DNA from: Stentor roeselii
Taxonomy: Eukaryota; Ciliophora; Heterotrichea; Heterotrichida; Stentoridae
Length of the DNA stretch: 64,000 nucleotides
Assembly (NCBI GenBank): GCA_006503475.1
Contig: RSEH01000003.1
Span: 124,001 to 188,000, forward strand
Direction of reading: 5' to 3'
Shown: positions 19,309 through 28,156 of the stretch, one piece after another
Layout: every line of letters starts with the position of its first letter
How positions within the stretch are numbered: the first letter of the stretch is position 1
The notes under the pieces: model-generated
The model's database searches: none
Told to the model about the DNA's origin: nothing
What the model saw: the letters and a program-made list of their open reading frames with translations, nothing else
Position numbers and translations under genes: made by a program

Positions 19309-19608
19309 CTAGTTAAAGGCAATACTTAGGGCTTCGTCGAGACTTTTACATTTAGATGCTAGGTTTAGAGCTTTGTTTCTGTCAACTCCCATTTCAATCA
19401 ACTTTTCATAAATTTCACTATTTTTCTGCTGAACTTTTCCTCCTTCCGGAATTTTCACCTCTTCAACATCTCTTCGCTGAGGTTCTAAAACTACTTCAAA
19501 CTGTGCATCAAGAGTAGCTGCATCTTGCAATAGTCTAAAAGCATCATCTAAGTTCCCTTCAGTGATAGCTTTAGCGAGTGCGTCTCCAACTTTCTGATAG
19601 TCTTCCAT
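19309..19608 (-). CDS. Small protein with C-terminal UBA-like domain
   Basis: A 99-residue protein. The C-terminal segment (about 64-98), IYEKLIEMGVDRNKALNLAS followed by a second helix ending ALSIAF, has the three-helix pattern and the MG turn of ubiquitin-associated domains. The N-terminal half is helical without a known signature. Ubiquitin binding is inferred. Its start codon is 4 nt from the divergent start codon of the next gene. Confidence 0.7.
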   Translation of the reverse strand: MEDYQKVGDALAKAITEGNLDDAFRLLQDAATLDAQFEVVLEPQRRDVEEVKIPEGGKVQQKNSEIYEKLIEMGVDRNKALNLASKCKSLDEALSIAFN

Positions 19609-19612
19609 AATA

Positions 19613-20167
19613 ATGAATAATAATGATCTTTTGAATGAAGCTTCGAATAGCGGAGAACAGAAGCATCAGGCGAAGTATTCTTACGAGTCTCTCTGTTCTT
19701 ATTTGAGTGAAAGCTTTTCAATTTCAAGTGGGGACTTTAAAAGTTCTGACGAGTCTGTGAATGTAGAGAAGGTCAGTTGCAAGACGAAGGAACTTCAAGA
19801 TTTGATAAACAGTCGACTTACTGCTTTTTTATACATGTCGAAAAGACTCTGTGAACAAGATGAGGTCAATCATGAGGTAAGAAACTTCAGAAAGTCTTTA
19901 GATAGAACTTTGAGTTATTGTTTTGAGAGTCAGGAAAAGGGAAGTGAAGTTTATGTGAAAAATGTTGTTGATCAAATTGTTCAGTTGCAAAAGGAATATT
20001 TGGAACTTCAGGTTATGCTTGGAAATACCAGGGATGAAATCAGGCATAATGAAGAGGAGATTGAAGAACTTAAGGTCCAGCAGGGTAGTATTGAAAGTAA
20101 TATTAGTAGGATTATTGAAGAGACTCAAGAAAAAAATTACACAACTTGTCAGTGCTCTGTCATTTAA
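19613..20167 (+). CDS. Coiled-coil protein with C-terminal CaaX box (CSVI)
   Basis: A 184-residue protein without a known family. Residues about 110-175 form a coiled coil (EEEIEELKVQQGSIES is part). It ends CQCSVI, so Cys-Ser-Val-Ile fits a prenylation CaaX box, with a second upstream cysteine suited to palmitoylation. Membrane attachment through the tail is inferred. The start at 19613 is the first ATG and lies only 4 nt from the opposite-strand start codon. Confidence 0.65.
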   Translation: MNNNDLLNEASNSGEQKHQAKYSYESLCSYLSESFSISSGDFKSSDESVNVEKVSCKTKELQDLINSRLTAFLYMSKRLCEQDEVNHEVRNFRKSLDRTLSYCFESQEKGSEVYVKNVVDQIVQLQKEYLELQVMLGNTRDEIRHNEEEIEELKVQQGSIESNISRIIEETQEKNYTTCQCSVI

Positions 20168-20257
20168 GGGTTAAGAGTTGGATGATGATGAAATTGAAGA
20201 TAGATTATTTTTAATATAAGGGTTTTGGAAAGTTGATTATTATTGTTTAGGAATTAG

Positions 20258-21907
20258 CTAAGGAATGTAACCACATGAACTAAATAGTTTGTACTTTTCT
20301 ACTCTCCAGATAAATCCTTTTTCTTCTAAGCTTTTAAATCTTTCTTCTATTAATGAACTTGAAGGCGAAAACCTGAGACTCGCTTCTAGTTTGTCTATAA
20401 GAATATCAATATCAATCTGCTTTTCATGTTTAAGTAGTTTTACAATAAAGCAGTCAATTCTATATAAAATTCACCTTATTTTGCTTGATTCTTCAAATTT
20501 GTCATTTTTTTCTTCATTTGCCAAGTTTTTGTTTGTTTTTTTGGTAAAATCAAAATTTTGATTGTCTGGAAAGTTAAGAGAAAAACCTCCAAGCTCTTCT
20601 TTTAATACACTTCTCAAATTCTCAATTTCACTCAAAACAATACTTTTCAATCCTTCAGTGCATCCAATCAAATCACTTAATAAATCTTACCAAATTTCAC
20701 TTTTCCCTAAAACTCTTCTATCATTAAACAATAAAAAAATAACACCCTGCACAAAGTTGCAAACCAATTCACATTTCCCATAATTAAGTTCAATAATTCC
20801 AGTTAAATAATGAAAAGCCAGAGTTTTTTTCGGAAAGCTTTCTTTAAAAACTTGTTCATATCCTTGAACCATTCTTAACAATGGCTCAGGAAATCGATTC
20901 ACATCGAATTCGAGACTATTTTTCATTGAAAACTGCGAATTTTTCATGAATTTCTGAGAAACAATTAAAACATTCATCTTTTCATAGAAAACCTGATATT
21001 CTTTCTTACTCTTCAAAATAGAAAAAACCGACTTCAAAGCTTCTGGCCCAGCTTTTTCTTGAATTTTTTCACATAATTGTTTTTCAACCGCATCATCAGC
21101 AGCAAGCAAAGTCCTCTGAATGCAAAGTTCCAAATGAAAACTTTCAAATATATCCTTTTCAGAGCAGAGAATGTATAAAGTAGAAAAATGACGAGGAAGT
21201 TGATTTTCTATCAACAAACAATGAAAATAATCTGCAAGAGCTTTCGATCCTTGATTACCTGATAAGACTTTCGCGAGTTTACAGTAAACCAAATGCAAAA
21301 GTTTTCCACTTGGAACTGCTTTAAGCCCTTCTTCATACTTATCTAAAAACTCTACAATTTGCTCGATTTTATTTGAAACTTGACTTTCGAGAAAGTCTTG
21401 AAAAACTGAAAAAAGTTGAGTTTGATTAAAAATGTAAAGTAAAGATAAAGTTCTTTGAAATAGTTCAGGGGACTTAGAAAAACTTGAAAAAAGTGCAGAA
21501 GATGGACTTGTTGATATGAAAAATTTCTGAATTTTTGAAAGAATTCCTGGATTTTCAAGATTTTCATATAAAAAATTTAGACAGTCTTCTGGCAAGTCTG
21601 GCATGAAAAGATCTGGATTTGAACGGATCTGGTCTTTGCCATATATCAAAGATGAGTAAAAAGAGCTGTTTGCACCTGGTACTGAAGAAATAATTTGAAT
21701 AAGCTCATCTTTCCAAGAATCTGGAAATTTAAATTTAAGAGAGTTGATCAATTCCCGGAGTCCTTTAATTGAGCACTCAAGTCCTGACTGAGGGTTGACA
21801 TAAGCAAAGATCATAGAAGCGAGTCTATTTTCATCACAGCAAACTTCGAAATTTCCATTAAAAACAGTTTTGCTAGCCCTTTGCTCTCCAAGTAATTCAG
21901 ATTTCAT
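20258..21907 (-). CDS. Divergent, short cullin-family protein with two 15-nt introns
   Basis: Splicing out 20676-20690 and 20460-20474 gives 539 residues, shorter than most cullins (about 740). The cullin-homology region is recognisable: YEQVFKESFPKKTLAFHYLT, then VQGVIFLLFNDRR, matching the Tyr-Glu..Phe and LLLFN landmarks. The C-terminal winged helix contains IVKLLKHEKQ, in which the lysine after LL aligns with the NEDD8-acceptor lysine of IVRIMKxRK in canonical cullins. The N-terminal arm that binds the adaptor is short and divergent. It probably scaffolds a RING ubiquitin ligase; APC2-like identity is possible but less likely because the neddylation site is kept. Confidence 0.8.
20460..20474 (-). 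other. 15-nt intron (cullin), phase 2
   Basis: gtgaattttatatag on the minus strand, with A at position 10. It contains the in-frame TGA that would otherwise end the cullin before its winged-helix domain. Confidence 0.85.
20676..20690 (-). other. 15-nt intron (cullin), phase 2
   Basis: gtaagatttattaag on the minus strand, with A at position 10. Removing it eliminates a TAA and continues the cullin homology. Confidence 0.85.
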
Positions 21908-21963
21908 TATAATCTCTTTTCAACTTTCCAAACTCACCTATCTACACTACTTCTTGATTAATA

Positions 21964-22644
21964 TTAAAATATCCCACAACTAGCACAGAAGCAGCGAGTT
22001 CCCTGGGCATCAACTTCAATCTCCTCCCCTCTTTCCACCTGAACATCATTCAAGCCTCCCTTCTCCCTTTCATCCTTATTAAAAACTTCATTAAGATTCT
22101 TCCAGTTCAAGTCTTTCCTTTCCAAGACAAACCTAGGATCACAAGTCTCGAAACTAAAATGAAAACAATCAGGTCCTCCAGGAGAATGAGGCAATGAATT
22201 CATTAAAGTATAAGGCGAGTACAAGTTTTCAAATATTGTACTGGACTTATCAGTCTTACTATAAGTAAAAGACACAAAAGTATTCAAACCATTTTCCTCT
22301 GACTGGTTCAAATAAAATTCAATTTCTTCATTCATTATCAATTCTTCACTCGGGGCTTCAGATTCAGAGATGATGCTTAAAAGTCGCTCAATTCTCAGCC
22401 TTTCAGAATGCTCCAAGTCCAGACCTTCAGAGATGCTTTCAGCGAGACTGTCTCTGTAGGAAGATCTTCTTGTTTCACAGTCAGGAGATTTGAAATTCGA
22501 GCTTGGACTTTCTATTGTTCCGTCTGAAAAGATGCATGTTGAGATTTCTAGAGGCTGGGAAGAACCTAATCTGGTTCTGTCACTTGCTTCCATATCCGAG
22601 TCGTCTTGGCAGAGGTTTACTGATGATAAGTGAGAGAAAGACAT
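21964..22644 (-). CDS. Unknown acidic/serine-rich protein with Cys-rich tail
   Basis: No family recognised for these 226 residues. The first 110 residues are Ser/Asp/Glu-rich and probably disordered. The tail CFCASCGIF is cysteine-rich; the last four residues, Cys-Gly-Ile-Phe, could be a non-standard CaaX box, and the other cysteines could be palmitoylated. This is suggestive only. Codon composition matches the neighbours. Confidence 0.55.
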   Translation of the reverse strand: MSFSHLSSVNLCQDDSDMEASDRTRLGSSQPLEISTCIFSDGTIESPSSNFKSPDCETRRSSYRDSLAESISEGLDLEHSERLRIERLLSIISESEAPSEELIMNEEIEFYLNQSEENGLNTFVSFTYSKTDKSSTIFENLYSPYTLMNSLPHSPGGPDCFHFSFETCDPRFVLERKDLNWKNLNEVFNKDEREKGGLNDVQVERGEEIEVDAQGTRCFCASCGIF

Positions 22645-22867
22645 TTATTTACAGTTTTAGGGAATGGAGGATTGTTTTGAAGATTTTGAATGGTTTTTTA
22701 TTGTTATGCAAGGGTTAAGAGGACCTTTAGGATTTTTGGGGTTGTTATAGGTGGATTGATTTAGATTTAAAGATAATCAATTTGTTTAAATTTTTAGATG
22801 TTTTGAAGAGGTAGGAGAAGTGGTTCAGCAGTATTTACATTTAATTATATTTACATAGGATACATGC

Positions 22868-23242
22868 TTATCTTCTGTCTGGTTGGAGGGAATACGCGCT
22901 ATTCAAGGAAACTCTTGAAATCCTCAAGTCGAGATTCTCAATTGAAGGGATTTCAATATTCTCATCCTCTTCATCATCACCTAGAGTATAAAGAGTAGAG
23001 ACTGATGATATCCTGATGCTTGAAAGCCTTTTAGTAACAGTCCCATCCCACTCGTATTGACCTTTTACTTCAGGTTCGCCTTTCAAAAAATTAAATGAGT
23101 AAAGTTGTGACTTGGTTTGTACAAAGTCCTCATTTTTCGCTTTTGTATCTCTCATCCAGTCTTCGCAGTCTTGGAAATCTTGAGGTGTCAAGTCAAAAAT
23201 ACTCTTATCCTTCATATTTATTGGGTAATTTAATAAGGCCAT
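22868..23242 (-). CDS. Small unknown acidic protein
   Basis: A 124-residue frame with ordinary complexity and start/stop placement between tandem neighbours. It has an acidic stretch (GDDEEDENIEI, about 89-99) and several serines in a basic context that could be phosphorylated. No domain recognised. It is called a gene because the frame is clean and fits the tandem minus-strand spacing; an artefact is possible. Confidence 0.5.
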   Translation of the reverse strand: MALLNYPINMKDKSIFDLTPQDFQDCEDWMRDTKAKNEDFVQTKSQLYSFNFLKGEPEVKGQYEWDGTVTKRLSSIRISSVSTLYTLGDDEEDENIEIPSIENLDLRISRVSLNSAYSLQPDRR

Positions 23243-23484
23243 GAGAAGGAAAATTTCTTGAATCGATTCTTGATTATAGCAAAATTTGATTTTTCTGACA
23301 TTTGGATGATGGAAAAGGATTTTTTTTGTGGTTGAAAATAAGATTTTAGGGGTTGATATGAAGAAAATGAGTTATTTGTTTTGCTTAAAATGAGATTAGT
23401 TATCTACGAATTTCCCGCCATTAACTGAGAGATTAATATAATGAGATTTACTATTCGATTGTTTATTGTCACAGCATTACTCAG

Positions 23485-24978
23485 CTAGATAATAACACAT
23501 TTCGAATTATTATCTTCTCTTGTATCAGGCATGCAAAACTTCTTAGCCTGCCCAATTATTCTTCTATCTTTAAATTCTGGAAGAGGAATTCTAGGAGTTT
23601 CGTATCCAAGTTCAGAGTCATCCCTTTTTATTTCTTGAGTCCTTTTCTTATCCGAATTCCGAACCTCAGAGTCATCATCAAAATATCCACCTTCATTAAG
23701 ATCAACCGCACTTCTTATTTTTGTTAATTTTTTTGTCTTTTTCACTTTAAGTCTTTTATTTTTATGGTCATCTTCACAATATATAAGGTCGACAGTTGGA
23801 AGTTGCAGAAAACAAGACCCTTTTTTTTTTAATGCTCCACTGTTTTCCTTTTTTTCACTAAAATCTTGAAAAAAATCAAATTTTTCAGCTTTTTCTATAT
23901 TCGACTCTTCGACGTCTTTTGCGAAACTTATTCTTTTTTTCGCTATCTTTTCAGTGTTGTTTCTGTCGATAGTTCCGCAAGTACTTGAAAATCTGAGCTG
24001 GCAACTTTTCCTAAAATTCGTTTTTTGCTTTCGAATCCTCTTTTTTAGTTTTTTTTCTCTTCTGAGCCTGGTGATTACTGTGGCTCCGTCTACTATCTGA
24101 GATTTTCTGATGAACCTCTGGGTTTGATTTGAGCAGTTCCAGTCAAAATGAGTGAAAAGATTTTCATGATCTATAAATTTGGCTAAAAGTGACTTTAGGT
24201 AGTCATAATTTGGAGTTTGGTCATAAACGATGTTCCTTACATACTTGAACATCGCAGAAAATTCAGGAGGAAGTCCAGCAAAAAGTTCTCTATGATCAAC
24301 ATTTATCTTCTGATTCAAAACAAGCTTCCATTTCTTAAACCCTTCAACTCTCGAATGAAATTTCCAAGGCAAGCAACCTTTAACCAAATACAGCAACGAA
24401 TAACAAAAGCTTTCCAAGTCATCTCTACGACTCTGTCTAAATCCAAGATGGTTGTTAATAGAGGCATAACTAACAGTGCCTCGACACTTGCATCTAGTTT
24501 TGAATTCTTTGTGTTGCCCGTTGATTCTATAAAAACTCGAAAGTCCAAAATCAACAAGTTTGACAGACTTTTTATCTAAAGAAATGAGATACTGTGAAGG
24601 CTTCAAATCACGATGAATGACGTCAAATCCGTGAATTTTTTCGAGAACTGTCAGAAGTTCAAAGCCAATTGCGCAAACACATTCAAGTGATAATATTTTA
24701 TCGTTTAAATCGTAAGCCAGTGACCGGCCTAGATGCTCTAAAGCCATAAAAGCACCTTCTTCGTATTGTCCTTGGCCAAATATTTTTATCATTTCAGGAA
24801 TACTTGAAAGGTGTTTCAGAATTTTGTATTCTTTTTGGATTAATTGAATGTCTTCACAGGTTTTTATTGCAAATTTTTCAGTTGATTTGAAGGGTGAACA
24901 AAGATAGACATGGGAAAATCCTCCCTTTCCTAGGGTTTTAATGATTTTATACTGGCCGATGGTCTTCGGGCAGGACAT
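23485..24978 (-). CDS. Casein kinase 1-like protein kinase with CaaX tail
   Basis: Residues about 8-290 form a CK1-family Ser/Thr kinase: glycine loop LGKGGFSHVYL, Lys39, HRDLKPSQYL at 122-131, DFG at 143-145, and the CK1-type stretch GTVSYASINNHLG in place of APE. The metal-binding asparagine of the catalytic loop is replaced by Gln129. The C-terminal 200 residues are basic and disordered, and the protein ends in Cys-Val-Ile-Ile, a good CaaX prenylation signal. Yeast Yck kinases are membrane-anchored by palmitoylation; here prenylation may serve that purpose. Catalytic competence is likely but not certain because of Gln129. Confidence 0.88.
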   Translation of the reverse strand: MSCPKTIGQYKIIKTLGKGGFSHVYLCSPFKSTEKFAIKTCEDIQLIQKEYKILKHLSSIPEMIKIFGQGQYEEGAFMALEHLGRSLAYDLNDKILSLECVCAIGFELLTVLEKIHGFDVIHRDLKPSQYLISLDKKSVKLVDFGLSSFYRINGQHKEFKTRCKCRGTVSYASINNHLGFRQSRRDDLESFCYSLLYLVKGCLPWKFHSRVEGFKKWKLVLNQKINVDHRELFAGLPPEFSAMFKYVRNIVYDQTPNYDYLKSLLAKFIDHENLFTHFDWNCSNQTQRFIRKSQIVDGATVITRLRREKKLKKRIRKQKTNFRKSCQLRFSSTCGTIDRNNTEKIAKKRISFAKDVEESNIEKAEKFDFFQDFSEKKENSGALKKKGSCFLQLPTVDLIYCEDDHKNKRLKVKKTKKLTKIRSAVDLNEGGYFDDDSEVRNSDKKRTQEIKRDDSELGYETPRIPLPEFKDRRIIGQAKKFCMPDTREDNNSKCVII

Positions 24979-25400
24979 AGTTTGTAATAAATATAAAACA
25001 TTTTACTTCTTAGGATTTAATATTTTAATATGAAGAGATGATTAGGCCGATGATTGATTTTCTCGTTTAAAGGATGATGTTCGATATTTGGATAAATTTT
25101 AATGGAAATCCAAAGTGAATTTTCTAAAGTTATTTGAACTATCTGATGAAAATTATAAAACTTGTTAATGAATTTTGATGATTTAACAATTCTTATACTG
25201 AAGTTTCTTATTTTTTTTCATTTTAATATTGCAAAGATTCAAAACAATCAAAATTAATCTAAAGTTTTATTAATCTCTAACCCAACTAAACCCGAATCCA
25301 TTCATCATCAAAATCTAATAAACTTATTTCTTTCCTCAATTCTATCCAAATTTCTCTCTCCAAATTAAATTCCATTTACTCCAGCGAGGTCTCTAGTTAA
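24979..25400. promoter_or_regulatory. Divergent intergenic region upstream of kinase and 25401 gene
   Basis: 422 bp. The half near the kinase is G/T-rich on the plus strand and the half near 25401 (from about 25200) is A/C-rich and almost without G. No individual element is recognised. Confidence 0.45.
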
Positions 25401-26000
25401 ATGTCAACAGTCAAATTGACTTGTTTTGACAGTGAAAACTTTGCAACAAACAGAACATCAGAAAGTGGATCATCATACGCCCGAGAACGTTCAAAAAAAC
25501 TATCAACTTCCTATCAACACCGAAGAGCGACATTGTCACCACTGCACTTGGCACACAAAACTCTCGACGACATTGATTTTAAAGGAATGTCAATCGGCCT
25601 GATGAGGCTTCAATCGCGAGGAAGTTCGATTCAAGGAGAAAAACCAGTTGAAAAGCTTGAATCTTCAGCTGAAGAGATCAGTTTTTTATCAAAACATTAC
25701 AATTTCGCAGAACACAAAAGACTTTCAACGAGATTTGACCTTACAAAACTGAAGAAAATCGCTAGGCCTACTTATATCACTGAAAAATACTCAGTTCTCG
25801 CTAAAAATCGCAGGTTTGCTGGAAGAAGCCCGTTGAATTCTAATGTTATTAAAGGATTGATTACTTCTACCAAAGCAAGAACAAAATCGCTGTTTAATGA
25901 TAAGGAGATCAGGCTTCGGGTTAATGGAATTATGAAAAATTTCTCGCCTAGAGGCTCAAGTGCTATGCTTGAACCTGCTTTGAAAAGGTTTAGGAAATGA
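25401..26000 (+). CDS. Unknown basic protein
   Basis: A 199-residue basic, serine/arginine-rich protein with no family recognised. There are no membrane segments and no cysteine clusters. The frame starts at the first ATG after a G-poor leader and ends in TGA, one of the cases showing that TGA is a stop. It precedes a tight same-strand run of three genes; the gap to the next is 89 nt. Confidence 0.55.
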   Translation: MSTVKLTCFDSENFATNRTSESGSSYARERSKKLSTSYQHRRATLSPLHLAHKTLDDIDFKGMSIGLMRLQSRGSSIQGEKPVEKLESSAEEISFLSKHYNFAEHKRLSTRFDLTKLKKIARPTYITEKYSVLAKNRRFAGRSPLNSNVIKGLITSTKARTKSLFNDKEIRLRVNGIMKNFSPRGSSAMLEPALKRFRK

Positions 26001-26089
26001 TTGTATTTAATTAGAGGTTTTATGATTTTTAGATAATTTTTTTGAAGGGGTTTAGAGTGAAGGGTGAAAGTACAGGGATTTATTTTTAG

Positions 26090-27667
26090 ATGAAATCTAT
26101 TGATGTAATAAAAATGGACTACTTATCATCCGCACCAGATCTGATAATCCATTTCATCCTTTCATATCTTACCGAGCCTGAGATATCGAAGCTCTCATGC
26201 CTAAGTCGTCTATTCCAATCAAAAGCTCACGAGCACTTTCAATCTCTCTGCCTAAAGTACAACATAGTGACTTCATCACCCATTTCGAAATTCGGATCTC
26301 TTTACTCCCAACGACTAAAGATAATAGAAAACTGGGACACAGAAGCACCGTCAGTCCAGTACTTTCCATTCAACCTCGTCAAATCAGTGAAGTTTGGTTC
26401 AGACTTCTTCGTCGTCCTGCGATTCGACGGGTCTTTATACTCAAACATATCAGGCACCTTAGAGCAGCTTGATAGCCAAGTCTGTAAAATCGACGCCTGC
26501 ATGCAAGGCTTTATCATGCAAAAATGGACAGATGAAGTCATTTGGATAAGAAAAAATCTTGAAGGACTTGTCTCTAAAGTCTGGACTGGAGAAGTTCCTT
26601 CAGCTATAGCAGCTAGTTTATATGGAACTGTTGGACTGGCTTCTAGTAAAGTTGTTGTTTTTGATAGGGACTATCAACGTGAAGTAACTCTTCCAGGTGA
26701 AAACCTTGGAAAAGTAATTGAAATCAGATCAACCCCAAAGATGCTTTTAATCCTAACCGAAAACAAAAGCCTTTACCTATGCGGTCTAATAACTTTCGAC
26801 GCAGTATCAGTCCTATCATCAAACGTGCGATTTTTCACAATAGGAAACAGCCACTCCCTAGCAATTCTTCAAGACTCAATTACCCGTTTCGAGACCTGGA
26901 GTACATCAGACCTTTTAAAATTCATGTCAAAAAATGGTTTCGAAGACTGTTGCCAGTTGATAAAAAACCACGAAATCGACGGAAAAGACCTATCAGACCT
27001 ATCAGACAAGTACTTTATCGAGACTTTAGGAATCCGAGAGACCGACAGACGAGTAAAGTTAAGATATCTGTTAAAACAATCAAACGCCTCCGTTTTTTCA
27101 AAGACTTTCTCAGTCCTCGCCTGGGGCAGGAACAACTTTTCTCAGATCGGTCCTGACATCAACTCAGTAAACGTCCCAACGCGAATACCGCAACCAGCTT
27201 TAACAGACGACGACTCTTTAAAAGACGTGCAAAGCGACAAAAAGCATTCTTACATCATCACTGAAAAAGGAAAAGTTTTATCTCTCGGTGGTAAACAAGC
27301 GAACAAACTAAGTAAAGCAGAGAAAAAAGCGATTTCCTGGGAAGACATCTCTAAAACTCTTCTGGATAAAGGAATAATCGTTGAAATTCAAACAAGCACA
27401 TCATTCGTCGGGGTAATTTTTCGACCTGAAAGGAAAAACCAGGTGAAAATCAAGATGAGGATGGCAGAAGACATCGTGAAACTTGTGGTAAACGGCTTTC
27501 TACCATTGGAACAATATGAAGTTGGCTACTTGGACAGGTTTCTTGGAATGCTTGAAATTGGACTTTCTGAGTTCTGCCGAACTGACGTGCCTAAACACAG
27601 AATCCAGTATTTTAAAAGAAATGGAAAAATCGTCTGGGATCGACGAGCAAGAATCGATAATTTTTAA
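26090..27667 (+). CDS. F-box-like / SAM / RCC1-like / MJ1316-domain fusion protein
   Basis: A 525-residue multidomain protein. Residues about 10-55 look like an F-box (SAPDLIIHFILSYLTEPEIS). Residues 200-265 and 340-410 carry RCC1-like blades (SVLAWGRNNFSQIG; GKVLSLGG). Between them, about 270-330, is a SAM domain (LLKFMSKNGFEDC, LGIRETDRRVKLRYLL). The C-terminus, about 455-525, matches the MJ1316/DUF504 RNA-cyclic-end recognition family, with VGYLDRF and PKHRIQYFKRNGKIVWDRR. The F-box suggests an SCF ubiquitin-ligase adaptor; the last domain suggests RNA contact. The combined function is unknown. Confidence 0.75.
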   Translation: MKSIDVIKMDYLSSAPDLIIHFILSYLTEPEISKLSCLSRLFQSKAHEHFQSLCLKYNIVTSSPISKFGSLYSQRLKIIENWDTEAPSVQYFPFNLVKSVKFGSDFFVVLRFDGSLYSNISGTLEQLDSQVCKIDACMQGFIMQKWTDEVIWIRKNLEGLVSKVWTGEVPSAIAASLYGTVGLASSKVVVFDRDYQREVTLPGENLGKVIEIRSTPKMLLILTENKSLYLCGLITFDAVSVLSSNVRFFTIGNSHSLAILQDSITRFETWSTSDLLKFMSKNGFEDCCQLIKNHEIDGKDLSDLSDKYFIETLGIRETDRRVKLRYLLKQSNASVFSKTFSVLAWGRNNFSQIGPDINSVNVPTRIPQPALTDDDSLKDVQSDKKHSYIITEKGKVLSLGGKQANKLSKAEKKAISWEDISKTLLDKGIIVEIQTSTSFVGVIFRPERKNQVKIKMRMAEDIVKLVVNGFLPLEQYEVGYLDRFLGMLEIGLSEFCRTDVPKHRIQYFKRNGKIVWDRRARIDNF

Positions 27668-27675
27668 TAATTCTT

Positions 27676-28143
27676 ATGAATCAGGAAAAAAATCTCAGTC
27701 ATCGCCTTGTAAGTGAAACTCTTGCAAGACAACAGAAAATTCTAGAAAAAACTCTTCAGATCAAGGTGTAAGACTTAAACAGAACTGCGAATTTACTGCA
27801 AGATAAAGAAAAAAAAATCAGACAGTCAAGTTTTAAACTCAAGCCTTTGGAAACTAGAGAAAGTTCTCGGGAAAGTGATTTTCAGTCACTGGTTAGAGCG
27901 AGTAACGGCTTTAAAAAAGACCCTGCAGGACTTTTAACTTCATTCCACCCTGAAAGCGCAAAAAAATCCCCAAACCTGAAAATCGAGGAGTCAAAAACCC
28001 AAAAACCTTCATCCGAAGACGAAAAATCTTCAGAATCCATTCAATCCATCGAAAACCAGGTGAAAGTAAATCCAAAAATCGACTTAAAACTTCTTTTCTT
28101 CGATGAAGACCGGCCAGCCTGGAGCGAAGAAAATCTTTTCTAA
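27676..28143 (+). CDS. Small unknown protein with one 15-nt intron
   Basis: Splicing out 27768-27782 gives a 150-residue Ser/Lys/Glu-rich, probably disordered protein with no recognised domain. The ATG is 8 nt after the stop of the F-box fusion gene and in a different frame, so it is not a readthrough tail of that gene. The intron has canonical ends and A at position 10, which supports a real transcript. Confidence 0.6.
27768..27782 (+). other. 15-nt intron, phase 2
   Basis: gtaagacttaaacag, A at position 10. It removes an in-frame TAA and restores one continuous frame from 27676 to 28143. Confidence 0.8.
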
Positions 28144-28156
28144 CAATTAATAAGAA

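Noticed and set aside
27516-27716. Open frame overlapping the end of the F-box fusion gene
   Set aside because: It is a shadow of the MJ1316-domain coding sequence in another frame.
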